NCBI RefSeq assembly: GCF_024112395.2
Contig: NZ_CP078013.2
Location: 3,534,001 to 3,598,000, forward strand
DNA length: 64,000 nucleotides
Direction: 5' to 3'
Origin: Pseudomonas pergaminensis
GTDB taxonomy: Bacteria > Pseudomonadota > Gammaproteobacteria > Pseudomonadales > Pseudomonadaceae
A program made the position numbers and the translations under genes. Shown here piece by piece: positions 34,286 to 42,871 of the stretch. The stretch's first letter is position 1. The number at the start of each line of letters is the position of its first letter. The notes below the pieces were generated by a model. The model was not told the origin of the DNA. It saw nothing but the letters and a program-made list of their open reading frames with translations, and searched no databases.

Positions 34286-35839
34286 ATGATCAGTGCCGCT
34301 GTAGATATTCAGGGAGAGCGTGTCAGTCAACCGGTAGGGGGGCCTCTGTTGGCCGACCTGCCCACCACTGTGCGGCCGATCGTGAGTCAGAATCCTAATC
34401 GCAAGAAAGTCCTGTTCGTGACCTCGGAATTTGCCGACCTGGTGAAAACCGGCGGCCTGGGCGATGTGTCCGCGGCCCTGCCCCGCGCCATGGCCCACCT
34501 GCACGACGTGCGGGTGCTGATCCCGGGTTACCCGCAGGTGATGGAGAGCGACAACCCGATCCATATCATCGGTGAACTGGGTGGCCACGCCGCGCTGCCG
34601 CCGTGCAAGATCGGGCGCATGGACCTCAAGGACGGCCTGGTCATCTATGTGCTGATCTGCCCCGAGCTCTATGAGCGCGAAGGCACTCCGTACGGTGCCA
34701 ACAACGGTCGCGACTGGCCGGACAACCATATCCGCTTCGCCCGCCTGGGCCTGGCCGCCGCCGACATGGCCGCCAACCTCGCACAGATCCACTGGTGCCC
34801 GGACCTGGTGCACGCCCACGACTGGCCCGCGGGCCTGGCCCCGGCTTATATGCACTGGCGCGGGTCACGCACCCCAACCTTGTTCACCATCCACAACCTG
34901 GCCTATCAAGGCGTGGTCAGCCTGGCGTCGACGCCGGAGCTGGGCATTCCACCGCACGCCCTGCAACAGGAAGGCATGGAGTTCTACGGCAAGATGTCGT
35001 TCCTCAAGGCGGGCATGGCGTACTCCAGCCATATCACCACGGTGAGCGCCACTTACGCCCAGGAAATCACCACCCCAGAATTCGGCTGCGGCCTGGACGG
35101 CTTTTTGGCCAGCAAGACCCAGCAAGGCTTGCTCAGCGGCATTCCCAACGGCATTGAAGACAGTTGGGAAACCTCGACCGACCCGCACCTGACGCACAAC
35201 TTCAATATTGGCGACTGGGAAGGCAAGGCCGTGAACGCCGCGCAGGTGCGCAACCTGTTCGGCCTGCACGACTCGACGGGCCCGCTGTTCGCCGTGGTCT
35301 CGCGCCTGGTGTTCCAGAAAGGCCTGGACCTCACCGAAGCCGTGGCCAGCTTTATCGTCGAGCAAGGTGGCCAGATCGCGATCATCGGTCGCGGCGAGCC
35401 GGAAGAAGAAAACGCCATGCGTGAATTGGCGCTGCGCTTCCCGGGCCAGATTGGTGTGCGCATCGGCTTTAACGAGACCGACGCCCGTCGCATGTTCGCC
35501 GGCAGCGACTTCCTGCTGATGCCGTCGCGCTACGAGCCCTGCGGCCTGAGCCAGATGTACGCCCAGCGCTTCGGCTCGCTGCCTGTGGCACGCAACACCG
35601 GCGGCCTGGCTGACACCATCGAAAACGGTGTAACGGGTTTTCTGTTCAATGAATCCACGGTCGACAGTTACAAAGAAGCCTTGAGCCGCGCGTTCAAGGT
35701 GTTTGCCTTCCCTGGCTTGCTCAACGCCATGCGCTGCCGGGCAATGACACAGCCTTTCAACTGGAGCCAGGCGGTGGAACCCTACGCCGAACTGTATGAG
35801 CAACTGGTGGCTAAAGCACTGGGGAAATCCGCTAAATAA
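34286..35839 (+). CDS. glgA: Glycogen synthase (ADP-glucose glucosyltransferase, GT5)
   Basis: 517 residues from ATG 34286, with GGGAGAG upstream. The substrate-binding KTGGLGD is at 54-60, and the C-terminal GT-B half has VSRLVFQKGLDL, IGRGEPEEE, MPSRYEPCGLSQMYAQRFGSLPVARNTGGLADTI (about 410-445). A 40-residue N-terminal extension precedes the usual start. It extends alpha-1,4-glucan from ADP-glucose in the cytosol. First gene of the alpha-glucan/trehalose operon: treZ starts 20 nt after its stop. Confidence 0.96.
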   Translation: MISAAVDIQGERVSQPVGGPLLADLPTTVRPIVSQNPNRKKVLFVTSEFADLVKTGGLGDVSAALPRAMAHLHDVRVLIPGYPQVMESDNPIHIIGELGGHAALPPCKIGRMDLKDGLVIYVLICPELYEREGTPYGANNGRDWPDNHIRFARLGLAAADMAANLAQIHWCPDLVHAHDWPAGLAPAYMHWRGSRTPTLFTIHNLAYQGVVSLASTPELGIPPHALQQEGMEFYGKMSFLKAGMAYSSHITTVSATYAQEITTPEFGCGLDGFLASKTQQGLLSGIPNGIEDSWETSTDPHLTHNFNIGDWEGKAVNAAQVRNLFGLHDSTGPLFAVVSRLVFQKGLDLTEAVASFIVEQGGQIAIIGRGEPEEENAMRELALRFPGQIGVRIGFNETDARRMFAGSDFLLMPSRYEPCGLSQMYAQRFGSLPVARNTGGLADTIENGVTGFLFNESTVDSYKEALSRAFKVFAFPGLLNAMRCRAMTQPFNWSQAVEPYAELYEQLVAKALGKSAK

Positions 35840-35859
35840 TCAAAGGGAGGTTTTTGTAG

Positions 35860-37605
35860 ATGCCGTTACGGACTCTGGAAACCTGGCCCCACGGCGCAAT
35901 CATGTTGGACGCGCAGCACACGCGTTTTGCCTTGTGGGCGCCAGACGCGTTTTATGTCAGCGTTGAATTGGAAAACGGCAAGTCCGTCGCCATGCTGCCC
36001 CAGGCAGATGGCTGGTTTGAAACTGAAATAGCGTGCCCGGCGGGCACGCGCTACCGCTTCAATATCGATGGGGAAATGGATGTACCCGACCCTGCCTCCA
36101 GGGCCCAGGCCGCGGATGTACACGGTTGGAGCCTGGTGGTCGACCCTCTCGCCTATCAATGGCGCCACAGCAATTGGCAGGGGCGTCCCTGGCACGAAGC
36201 CGTCATCTATGAACTGCACGTCGGCGCCATGGGCGGTTACGCCGAAATCGAAAAGCACCTGCCACGCCTGGCCGAGCTCGGGATTACCGCGATTGAGTTC
36301 ATGCCGTTGGCGCAATTCCCCGGCGATCGCAACTGGGGTTATGACGGGGTCTTGCCCTACTCCCCCCAAGCCTCCTATGGCACACCTGAACAGCTCAAGC
36401 ACCTGATCGACAGCGCCCACGAACATGGCATGGCGGTGATCCTCGACGTGGTCTACAACCACTTCGGGCCCGACGGCAATTACCTGGGCCAGTACGCCAA
36501 GGGCTTCTTCCAGGAAGACGTGCACACGCCATGGGGCGCGGGTATCGATTTCGATCGGCGTGAAGTGCGGGACTTTTTCCTCGATAACGCGCTGATGTGG
36601 TTGCTCGAATACCGCTTCGACGGCCTGCGCCTGGACGCCGTACACGCCATCGACAACCCGGACTTCCTCAAGGAGCTGGCGCACCGCGTTCGCGAACAAG
36701 TGGACACGGGTCGCCACGTCTGGCTGATGCTGGAAAACGAGCTCAACCAGGCCAGCCTCCTGCAGCACGATTTCGACGCGCAATGGAATGACGACTTCCA
36801 CAACGTCCTGCATGTGCTGCTGACCGGCGAAACCGACGCGTATTACAGCGATTTCGCCGAAGCGCCTACCGCCAAATTGGCCCGCTGCCTGGGCGAAGGC
36901 TTTATCTACCAGGGGCACACCACTCGGCATGGCCATGAGCGTGGCGAACCCAGCGGCTACTTGCCCCCGACCGCCTTCGTGGCGTTCCTGCAAAACCACG
37001 ATCAAATCGGCAACCGCGCCCTGGGCGAGCGCCTGCATCAACTCTGCTCGCCGCAAGCGCTCAAGGCGGCGACCGCCCTGCTGCTGCTGTCGCCAATGAT
37101 CCCGCTGATGTTCATGGGCGATGAAGTCAACGCTGCGCAGCCGTTCCTGTTTTTCACCGACCACCATGGCGAACTGGCAGAAGCGGTGCGCGAAGGCCGA
37201 CGCAATGAGTTCAAGGATTTCGCGGCATTCCAGGACCCGGAGCGACGCGAGCGCATCCCCGATCCCAATGCCCTGCCAACCTTTGTGCAGACAACGCCCA
37301 GTTTTGACGCAAACGAACACACCCAGCTCTACCGCCAGCTACTGAGCCTGCGCCATCGCCACCTCGTGCCCCATTTGCCTGGCAGCATGGCCTTGGGCGC
37401 CGAGGTGTTGGCTGAGGGTGCCGTTTGCGCCCGTTGGCGCCTGGGCAATGGCAGCGTGTTGCAGATCGACCTCAACCTGAGCGACGCGCCCCTGGATCAC
37501 CCGGCTACAGCGCCGGTTCTTTTTCAAACGCCTGCCGATGCCGGCGCACACCTGCCGCCGTACAGCGCGCGTGTCACCCTATCCCCTGTTGGAGAGCACC
37601 CTTGA
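35860..37605 (+). CDS. treZ: Malto-oligosyltrehalose trehalohydrolase (GH13)
   Basis: 581 residues from ATG 35860 with AAAGGGAGG upstream. An N-terminal CBM48-like domain (FALWAPDAFYVSVEL) is followed by the GH13 barrel: ILDVVYNHFGPDGNY, nucleophile Asp259 in DGLRLDAVHAI, acid Glu292 in MLENELN, and Asp381 in QNHDQIGNRALGERL. It releases trehalose from maltooligosyl-trehalose made by TreY. The stop overlaps the TTG of malQ by 4 nt. Cytosolic. Confidence 0.96.
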   Translation: MPLRTLETWPHGAIMLDAQHTRFALWAPDAFYVSVELENGKSVAMLPQADGWFETEIACPAGTRYRFNIDGEMDVPDPASRAQAADVHGWSLVVDPLAYQWRHSNWQGRPWHEAVIYELHVGAMGGYAEIEKHLPRLAELGITAIEFMPLAQFPGDRNWGYDGVLPYSPQASYGTPEQLKHLIDSAHEHGMAVILDVVYNHFGPDGNYLGQYAKGFFQEDVHTPWGAGIDFDRREVRDFFLDNALMWLLEYRFDGLRLDAVHAIDNPDFLKELAHRVREQVDTGRHVWLMLENELNQASLLQHDFDAQWNDDFHNVLHVLLTGETDAYYSDFAEAPTAKLARCLGEGFIYQGHTTRHGHERGEPSGYLPPTAFVAFLQNHDQIGNRALGERLHQLCSPQALKAATALLLLSPMIPLMFMGDEVNAAQPFLFFTDHHGELAEAVREGRRNEFKDFAAFQDPERRERIPDPNALPTFVQTTPSFDANEHTQLYRQLLSLRHRHLVPHLPGSMALGAEVLAEGAVCARWRLGNGSVLQIDLNLSDAPLDHPATAPVLFQTPADAGAHLPPYSARVTLSPVGEHP

Positions 37606-39686
37606 GCGAAGCGAACCTGGAAATCCTCGCCAGCCGAGCGGGCCTGGCCGTCGATTGGATCGACGCAAACGGCCGCCCGCAACGTGTGAAACCCGACGCC
37701 TTGCGCGCCGTTCTCAAAGGCCTGGGCCACCCGGCCGACACCGATGCCGAGATCGACGCCAGCCTGCTCGACCTGGAGCGGGTGCAACAAGACAAACACC
37801 TGCCGCCCCTGCTGACCATCGACAGTGGCGAAGGCCTGGACCTGGCCCGCTATTTCGAACCGGACACCCCGTGCCGGGTCAGCCTCGAAGACGGCGACAC
37901 CCTGGAACTGCGGCTCGATGGCGACGCCGTCATGCCCGGTGTCATTGCCCTGGGCTATCACCAGGTCCACATTGCCGACCAGAGCTTTACCCTGGCCGTT
38001 GCTCCGACCCACTGCTACAGCGTGGCAGAAGCCGTCGATACCCAACCCGCCCGTGCCTGGGGCCTCAGCGCCCAACTGTACAGCCTGCGTCGCCTAGGCG
38101 ATGGTGGCTTCGGCGACACCCTGGCCCTGGAGCACCTGGCCCGTTCGGCGGCCGAGCGTGGCGCCGATGCGTTGGCGATCAGCCCGATGCACGCGATGTT
38201 CAGCGCCGACACCGGGCGCTACAGCCCGTATTCGCCCTCCAGCCGGTTGTTCCTCAACAGCTTGTACGCCTCGCCGGGCTGCATCCTCGGTGAGCGCGAA
38301 GTGCGTAATGCCATCGAGGCAACAGGGCTCGCCGACGAGTTGCACGACTTGGAGCAACACACCCTGATTGACTGGCCCACTGCGGCCAAGGCCAAGCAGC
38401 GCCTGCTGCGTGCGCTGTATGAAGACTTCCGTCACGGCCACCACCCGCAACACGCCGACTTCCAGAGTTTCCGTCAGGCCGGCGGTGAAGCCCTGGAAAA
38501 CCACTGCCGCTTCGAAGCGGTTCAAGCGGCCCGCGCCGCGGCAGGTGAAGACCTCGACTGGCGCCACTGGCCCGAAGCCTGGCGCACCCCGCAGAGCCCG
38601 GCGCTGGCGCAGTTCGCCGAAGACAATCGCGATGAAATCGGCTTCTTCGCCTTCAGCCAATGGCTGATTGCGCGCTGCCTTGAGCGCGCGCAACAAGCCG
38701 CGCGTGGCAGCGGCATGGGCGTCGGCCTGATCGCCGACCTGGCCGTGGGTGCCGACGGTGGCGGCAGCCAGGCCTGGAGCCGCCAGGATGAACTGCTCGC
38801 GGACCTGACCGTGGGCGCCCCGCCGGACATTCTCAACCGCGCCGGCCAGGGCTGGGGCATTTCCGCGTTCTCCCCCGAAGGCCTCAAGCGCCATGGCTTT
38901 CGCGCCTTTATCGAGATGCTGCGCGCCAACTTCGCCCATGCCGGCGGCCTGCGCATTGACCACGTAATGGGCCTGCAACGCCTGTGGGTGATTCCCATGG
39001 ACGCCTCGCCCAAGGAAGGCGCCTACCTGTATTACCCGGTAGACGACCTGCTGCGCCTGCTGGCGCTGGAGTCGCACCGCCACCAGGCCATCGTGCTCGG
39101 TGAAGACCTCGGCACGGTGCCGGATGGCCTGCGCGAAAAACTCATCGCGCGCTCGATCCTGGGCATGCGCGTGCTGTTGTTCGAGCAAAACCACGACGGC
39201 CAATTCCGGCCGATCCTCGACTGGCCCGACAACGCCCTGGCCACCACCAGCACCCACGACCTGCCGACGCTCAACGGCTGGTGGCACAGCCGTGACATCG
39301 ACTGGAATATCCAGCTCGGCCTGATCGATGCGCCCACCGTGGAGCAATGGAGCGAACACCGTTTGCGCGAACGCCAGGCCCTGCGTCAGGCCTTGAGCCA
39401 GGACCCGCAGAACTTCGTCGAAGAAATCCGCAATGAAACCGACCATATGATCGACGCCAGCGTGCGCTACCTCGGCCACACCCGCGCCCCCCTGGTGCTG
39501 CTGCCGCTGGAGGACGCCCTTGGCATCGAAGAGCAGGCCAACCTGCCCGGCACCACCGACACCCACCCTAATTGGCGCCGTCGCCTGGCGGGTGAGGCCT
39601 CTAGCCTGCTCGACAATGCCGGTGCCGCCCGCCGCCTCGAGCTGTTGGCCGTCGCGCGCAACCAAGCCTATGAGCGTGACCGATGA
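37602..39686 (+). CDS. malQ: 4-alpha-glucanotransferase (GH77)
   Basis: 694 residues from a TTG at 37602 with GGAGAG upstream; a frame extending to 37425 overlaps treZ and is rejected. An N-terminal accessory domain (about 1-140) precedes the GH77 barrel: nucleophile Asp453 in GLRIDHVMGLQRLW, acid Glu501 in LGEDLGTVPDGL, and TSTHDLPTLNGWW. It transfers glucan segments between malto-oligosaccharides, feeding TreY with chains of proper length. It is translationally coupled on both sides (TTGA with treZ, ATGA with treY). Confidence 0.95.
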   Translation: MSEANLEILASRAGLAVDWIDANGRPQRVKPDALRAVLKGLGHPADTDAEIDASLLDLERVQQDKHLPPLLTIDSGEGLDLARYFEPDTPCRVSLEDGDTLELRLDGDAVMPGVIALGYHQVHIADQSFTLAVAPTHCYSVAEAVDTQPARAWGLSAQLYSLRRLGDGGFGDTLALEHLARSAAERGADALAISPMHAMFSADTGRYSPYSPSSRLFLNSLYASPGCILGEREVRNAIEATGLADELHDLEQHTLIDWPTAAKAKQRLLRALYEDFRHGHHPQHADFQSFRQAGGEALENHCRFEAVQAARAAAGEDLDWRHWPEAWRTPQSPALAQFAEDNRDEIGFFAFSQWLIARCLERAQQAARGSGMGVGLIADLAVGADGGGSQAWSRQDELLADLTVGAPPDILNRAGQGWGISAFSPEGLKRHGFRAFIEMLRANFAHAGGLRIDHVMGLQRLWVIPMDASPKEGAYLYYPVDDLLRLLALESHRHQAIVLGEDLGTVPDGLREKLIARSILGMRVLLFEQNHDGQFRPILDWPDNALATTSTHDLPTLNGWWHSRDIDWNIQLGLIDAPTVEQWSEHRLRERQALRQALSQDPQNFVEEIRNETDHMIDASVRYLGHTRAPLVLLPLEDALGIEEQANLPGTTDTHPNWRRRLAGEASSLLDNAGAARRLELLAVARNQAYERDR

Positions 39687-42433
39687 AAGCACTGCCCCTG
39701 CGCGCTACCCAGCGCCTGCAATTCCATAAAGGTTTTACCCTCGATGACGCGGTGCCCCTGGTGCCGTATTTCGCCCGGCTGGGCATCAGTCACCTGTATG
39801 CCTCGCCGCTGCTCAGCGCCCGTGCCGGCTCCATGCACGGCTACGATGTGGTCGACCCCACCAGCGTCAACCCGGAACTCGGCGGCGAGCCGGCCCTGCG
39901 CCGCCTGGTCGCCGCGCTGCGTGAACACGAGATGGGCCTGATCCTCGATATCGTCTCCAACCATATGGCCGTCGGCGGTGCCGACAACCCCTGGTGGCTG
40001 GACCTGCTGGAATGGGGGCGCCTGAGTCCCTACAGCGAGTTCTTCGATATCCAGTGGCATTCGCCCGACCCGCTGCTCAAGGGCCAACTGTTGATGCCGT
40101 TCCTCGGCAGTGACTATGGCGAAGCCCTGCAGACCGGCACCCTGACCCTGCAGTTCGATGCCGCCCATGGCACGTTCTACGTTGAGCATTACGAACACCG
40201 TTTCCCGATCTGTCCCAAGGACTACGCGGCGATCCTCGGCAGCGATGAGCTGCTTAAACCCCTGGCCGAGCGCTTCAGTGCGCTCGCCTACCAGGACGAC
40301 GCCTACCATGAGGCGGCCTGGCTCAAGCAAGCGCTGGCGGAACGCGCCACCGAAGTGTTACCCGCGATCAAGGCGCGGTTGAGCGCGTTCGACGGGCGCC
40401 AGCCGGAAGGCTTCAACCGCCTGCATCAGTTGCTGGAGCAGCAGGCCTATCGCCTGGCCAGCTGGCGCACGGCGGCGGACGATATCAACTGGCGGCGCTT
40501 CTTTGATGTCAACGAACTCGGTGGCCTGCGCGTCGAGCGCACGGCAGTGTTTGAAGCCACCCATGGCAAGATTTTCGAACTGATCAGCGAAGGCCTGGTG
40601 GACGGCCTGCGCATCGACCATATCGACGGCCTGGCCGACCCGCGCGGTTACTGCCGCAAGCTGCGCCGCCGCGTGGATTCGCTGTCGCCGGAGCGGCATT
40701 TGCCGATCTTTGTCGAGAAGATCCTCGGCGAAAGCGAAACCCTGCGTGAAGACTGGCAAGTGGACGGCACCACCGGCTACGAATTCATGGACCAGCTCTC
40801 GCTGCTGCAACATCAACCGGAAGGCTTCGAGCCCTTGGCCGAGTTGTGGACCCGTCACAGCGAGCGGCCTTCGGCGTTTATCGAGGAAGCACGACTGGCA
40901 CGCCAGCAGATCCTCAACGGCTCCCTCGGCGGCGACTTTGAAAGCGTGGCCCAGGCCCTGCTGCAAGTGGCCCGCGACGACGTGATGACCCGCGACCTGA
41001 CCCTCGGCGCCATCCGCCGGGCCTTGCAGGAACTGATCGTGCACTTCCCGGTGTACCGCACCTATATCAGCGCGCGCGGTCGCAGTGCTGCCGACGACAA
41101 GGTGTTCCAGCAGGCCATGGACGGCGCACGCACTACCCTTGGCGAAGGCGACTGGCCGGTGCTCGAACACCTGGAAAAATGGCTCGGCGGCCAGCCTTGG
41201 CGCAACCGCCCGGTGGGCCGCGAGCGCAAGATCCTCAAGCACGCCTGCGTGCGCTTCCAGCAACTGACCTCGCCTGCTGCCGCCAAGGCGGTGGAAGACA
41301 CCGCGTTCTATCGCTCAGCGGTATTGCTGTCGCGCAATGACGTGGGCTTCAGCACCGAGCAGTTCAGCGCCCCGTTGGCCGAGTTTCATGCGATCAACCA
41401 ACACCGCCTGCAGACGTTCCCCGACAACCTGCTGGCCACCGCCACCCACGACCACAAGCGCGGTGAAGATACGCGTGCGCGCCTGGCCGTGCTGAGTGAG
41501 CGCGCGCCCTGGTACGCCGAGCAGGTGAACCATTGGCGCACCCTCGCCGCGCCGTTGCGGGTGGAGGCCAATACACCGTCGGCAGGCGATGAATTGATCC
41601 TCTACCAGGTCTTGCTCGGCAGTTGGCCGCTGGAACAGGGCGCTGACTTCGACGGCTATCAGCAACGCCTGTGGCAGTGGCAGCAAAAGGCCCTGCGCGA
41701 GGCCAAATTGCAGAGCAGCTGGAGCGCGCCCAACGACGCATATGAGCAAGGCGTCGAAGCCTTCCTGTCGCGGCTATTGCTCAGCGACGAAGGCCAGCCA
41801 CTGCGCAGTGCCATCGGCGACGCCGCCCAGTCGATTGCCCCGGCCGGTGCCCTCAACGGCCTGGCGCAAACCTTGCTTCGCATCACCGTGCCGGGTGTGC
41901 CGGACCTGTACCAGGGCGATGAGTTCTGGGACTTCAGTCTCGTGGACCCGGACAACCGTCGCCCGGTGGATTTCAACGCACGGCAACAGGCACTGGACAC
42001 CCCACCGGATATCGGCGAACTGCTGTTCAACTGGCGTGACGGGCGCATCAAGCAGGCGCTGATCGCTCAGGCACTGGCTTTGCGCAAAGCCCACCCTGAG
42101 CTGTTCCGCAGCGGCTCCTACACGCCGCTGGAAGTGGTCGGCACACACGCCGAACGGGTGGTCGCGTTCTGTCGCAAACATCAGGGTAAACGCTTGCTGG
42201 TGGTGGTACCGCGCTGGTCGCACCCCCTGCTTGAAAACGGTGTGTATCCACAGATCAATGCGCAGGTTTGGGGCGATACACGGGTGAAATTACCGTTCGC
42301 CGCGACAACTCAAAACTGGAAGGGACTTTTTCATACAGGCGCAGTCACACCAGACAAGGAGCTGTTGATCAGCACTGCCCTGGGGGATTTCCCGGTCAAT
42401 GTCTTTATCAATCCTGATGATCAAGAAAGCTGA
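39683..42433 (+). CDS. treY: Malto-oligosyltrehalose synthase (GH13)
   Basis: 916 residues, a normal TreY length. The start has HKGFTLDDAVPLVPYFARLG and SRLYASP-like ISHLYASPLLSARAGS; GYDVVDPTSVNPELGG and LDIVSNHMAVGG are typical. The nucleophile is Asp312 in GLRIDHIDGLADPRGY, preceded by RFFDVNELGGLRVE. It converts the reducing end of maltodextrin to a trehalose unit, the step before TreZ. The ATG overlaps the malQ stop by 4 nt. Confidence 0.96.
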   Translation: MKALPLRATQRLQFHKGFTLDDAVPLVPYFARLGISHLYASPLLSARAGSMHGYDVVDPTSVNPELGGEPALRRLVAALREHEMGLILDIVSNHMAVGGADNPWWLDLLEWGRLSPYSEFFDIQWHSPDPLLKGQLLMPFLGSDYGEALQTGTLTLQFDAAHGTFYVEHYEHRFPICPKDYAAILGSDELLKPLAERFSALAYQDDAYHEAAWLKQALAERATEVLPAIKARLSAFDGRQPEGFNRLHQLLEQQAYRLASWRTAADDINWRRFFDVNELGGLRVERTAVFEATHGKIFELISEGLVDGLRIDHIDGLADPRGYCRKLRRRVDSLSPERHLPIFVEKILGESETLREDWQVDGTTGYEFMDQLSLLQHQPEGFEPLAELWTRHSERPSAFIEEARLARQQILNGSLGGDFESVAQALLQVARDDVMTRDLTLGAIRRALQELIVHFPVYRTYISARGRSAADDKVFQQAMDGARTTLGEGDWPVLEHLEKWLGGQPWRNRPVGRERKILKHACVRFQQLTSPAAAKAVEDTAFYRSAVLLSRNDVGFSTEQFSAPLAEFHAINQHRLQTFPDNLLATATHDHKRGEDTRARLAVLSERAPWYAEQVNHWRTLAAPLRVEANTPSAGDELILYQVLLGSWPLEQGADFDGYQQRLWQWQQKALREAKLQSSWSAPNDAYEQGVEAFLSRLLLSDEGQPLRSAIGDAAQSIAPAGALNGLAQTLLRITVPGVPDLYQGDEFWDFSLVDPDNRRPVDFNARQQALDTPPDIGELLFNWRDGRIKQALIAQALALRKAHPELFRSGSYTPLEVVGTHAERVVAFCRKHQGKRLLVVVPRWSHPLLENGVYPQINAQVWGDTRVKLPFAATTQNWKGLFHTGAVTPDKELLISTALGDFPVNVFINPDDQES

Positions 42434-42456
42434 AATTTTCTGTGAGGAGCATTGTG

Positions 42457-42708
42457 ATGAGTACTGAAGACAAACGCATTCGCGAACTGGCGCATCAGAT
42501 CTGGGAGTCTGAAGGTAAACCCCACGGCGAGGACGCGCGACACTGGGAAATGGCGCGCAAACTGGCCGAAGCCGAAGCGCTGACGCCAAGCAAACCCAAG
42601 GCCGCGGCCAAGCCTAAAGCCGCGTCCAAGGCGGCAGCCAAACCCAAGGCCGCCCCGCCACCGCCGCCTAAAAAACCCAAGGCAGCACCGCGCAAGCCCG
42701 CCAGCTGA
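42457..42708 (+). CDS. DUF2934 protein with Lys/Ala/Pro-rich tail
   Basis: 83 residues from ATG 42457, with GAGGAG upstream. Residues 6-45 form the DUF2934 helical motif (IRELAHQIWESEGKPHGEDA, RHWEMARKLAEAE). The C-terminal half is a low-complexity basic tail made of PKAAAKPKAASKAAAKPKA, PPPPPKKPK and PRKPAS, resembling histone-H1 or AlgP-like tails. It lies 23 nt after treY and is part of the operon in this arrangement. The tail may bind DNA, polyphosphate or polysaccharide; no function is known to me. Confidence 0.85.
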   Translation: MSTEDKRIRELAHQIWESEGKPHGEDARHWEMARKLAEAEALTPSKPKAAAKPKAASKAAAKPKAAPPPPPKKPKAAPRKPAS

Positions 42709-42715
42709 CCGCCCT

Positions 42716-42785
42716 GTTCAGGCGCTGGCTTGCCAGCGATGGCGCTCTCAAGATCGCTATCGCCGGCAAGCCGGCTCCTATGGGG
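42716..42785 (+). repeat. REP doublet (REPIN/BIME-like)
   Basis: Two inverted REP halves: GCTGGCTTGCCAGCGATGGC and, 10 nt later, CGCTATCGCCGGCAAGCCGG followed by CTCCTA. It is located between the DUF2934 gene and glgX and could act as an attenuator or mRNA-stabilising hairpin in the operon. Confidence 0.85.
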
Positions 42786-42871
42786 TTTTGTACGAAATTT
42801 TAGATTGATCTGACCTTGCGTCAGTACGGCCGCGTTCGGCCTGAAAAAAGACCCTCTGCAGGAGCAACTCA

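Noticed and set aside
34123..34398. Open frame overlapping the glgA start
   Set aside because: Out of frame with glgA, no family resemblance, and covered by the leader and the real glgA start.
38094..39692. A 532-codon minus-strand frame opposite malQ
   Set aside because: Shadow of malQ; no motifs and no ribosome-binding site.
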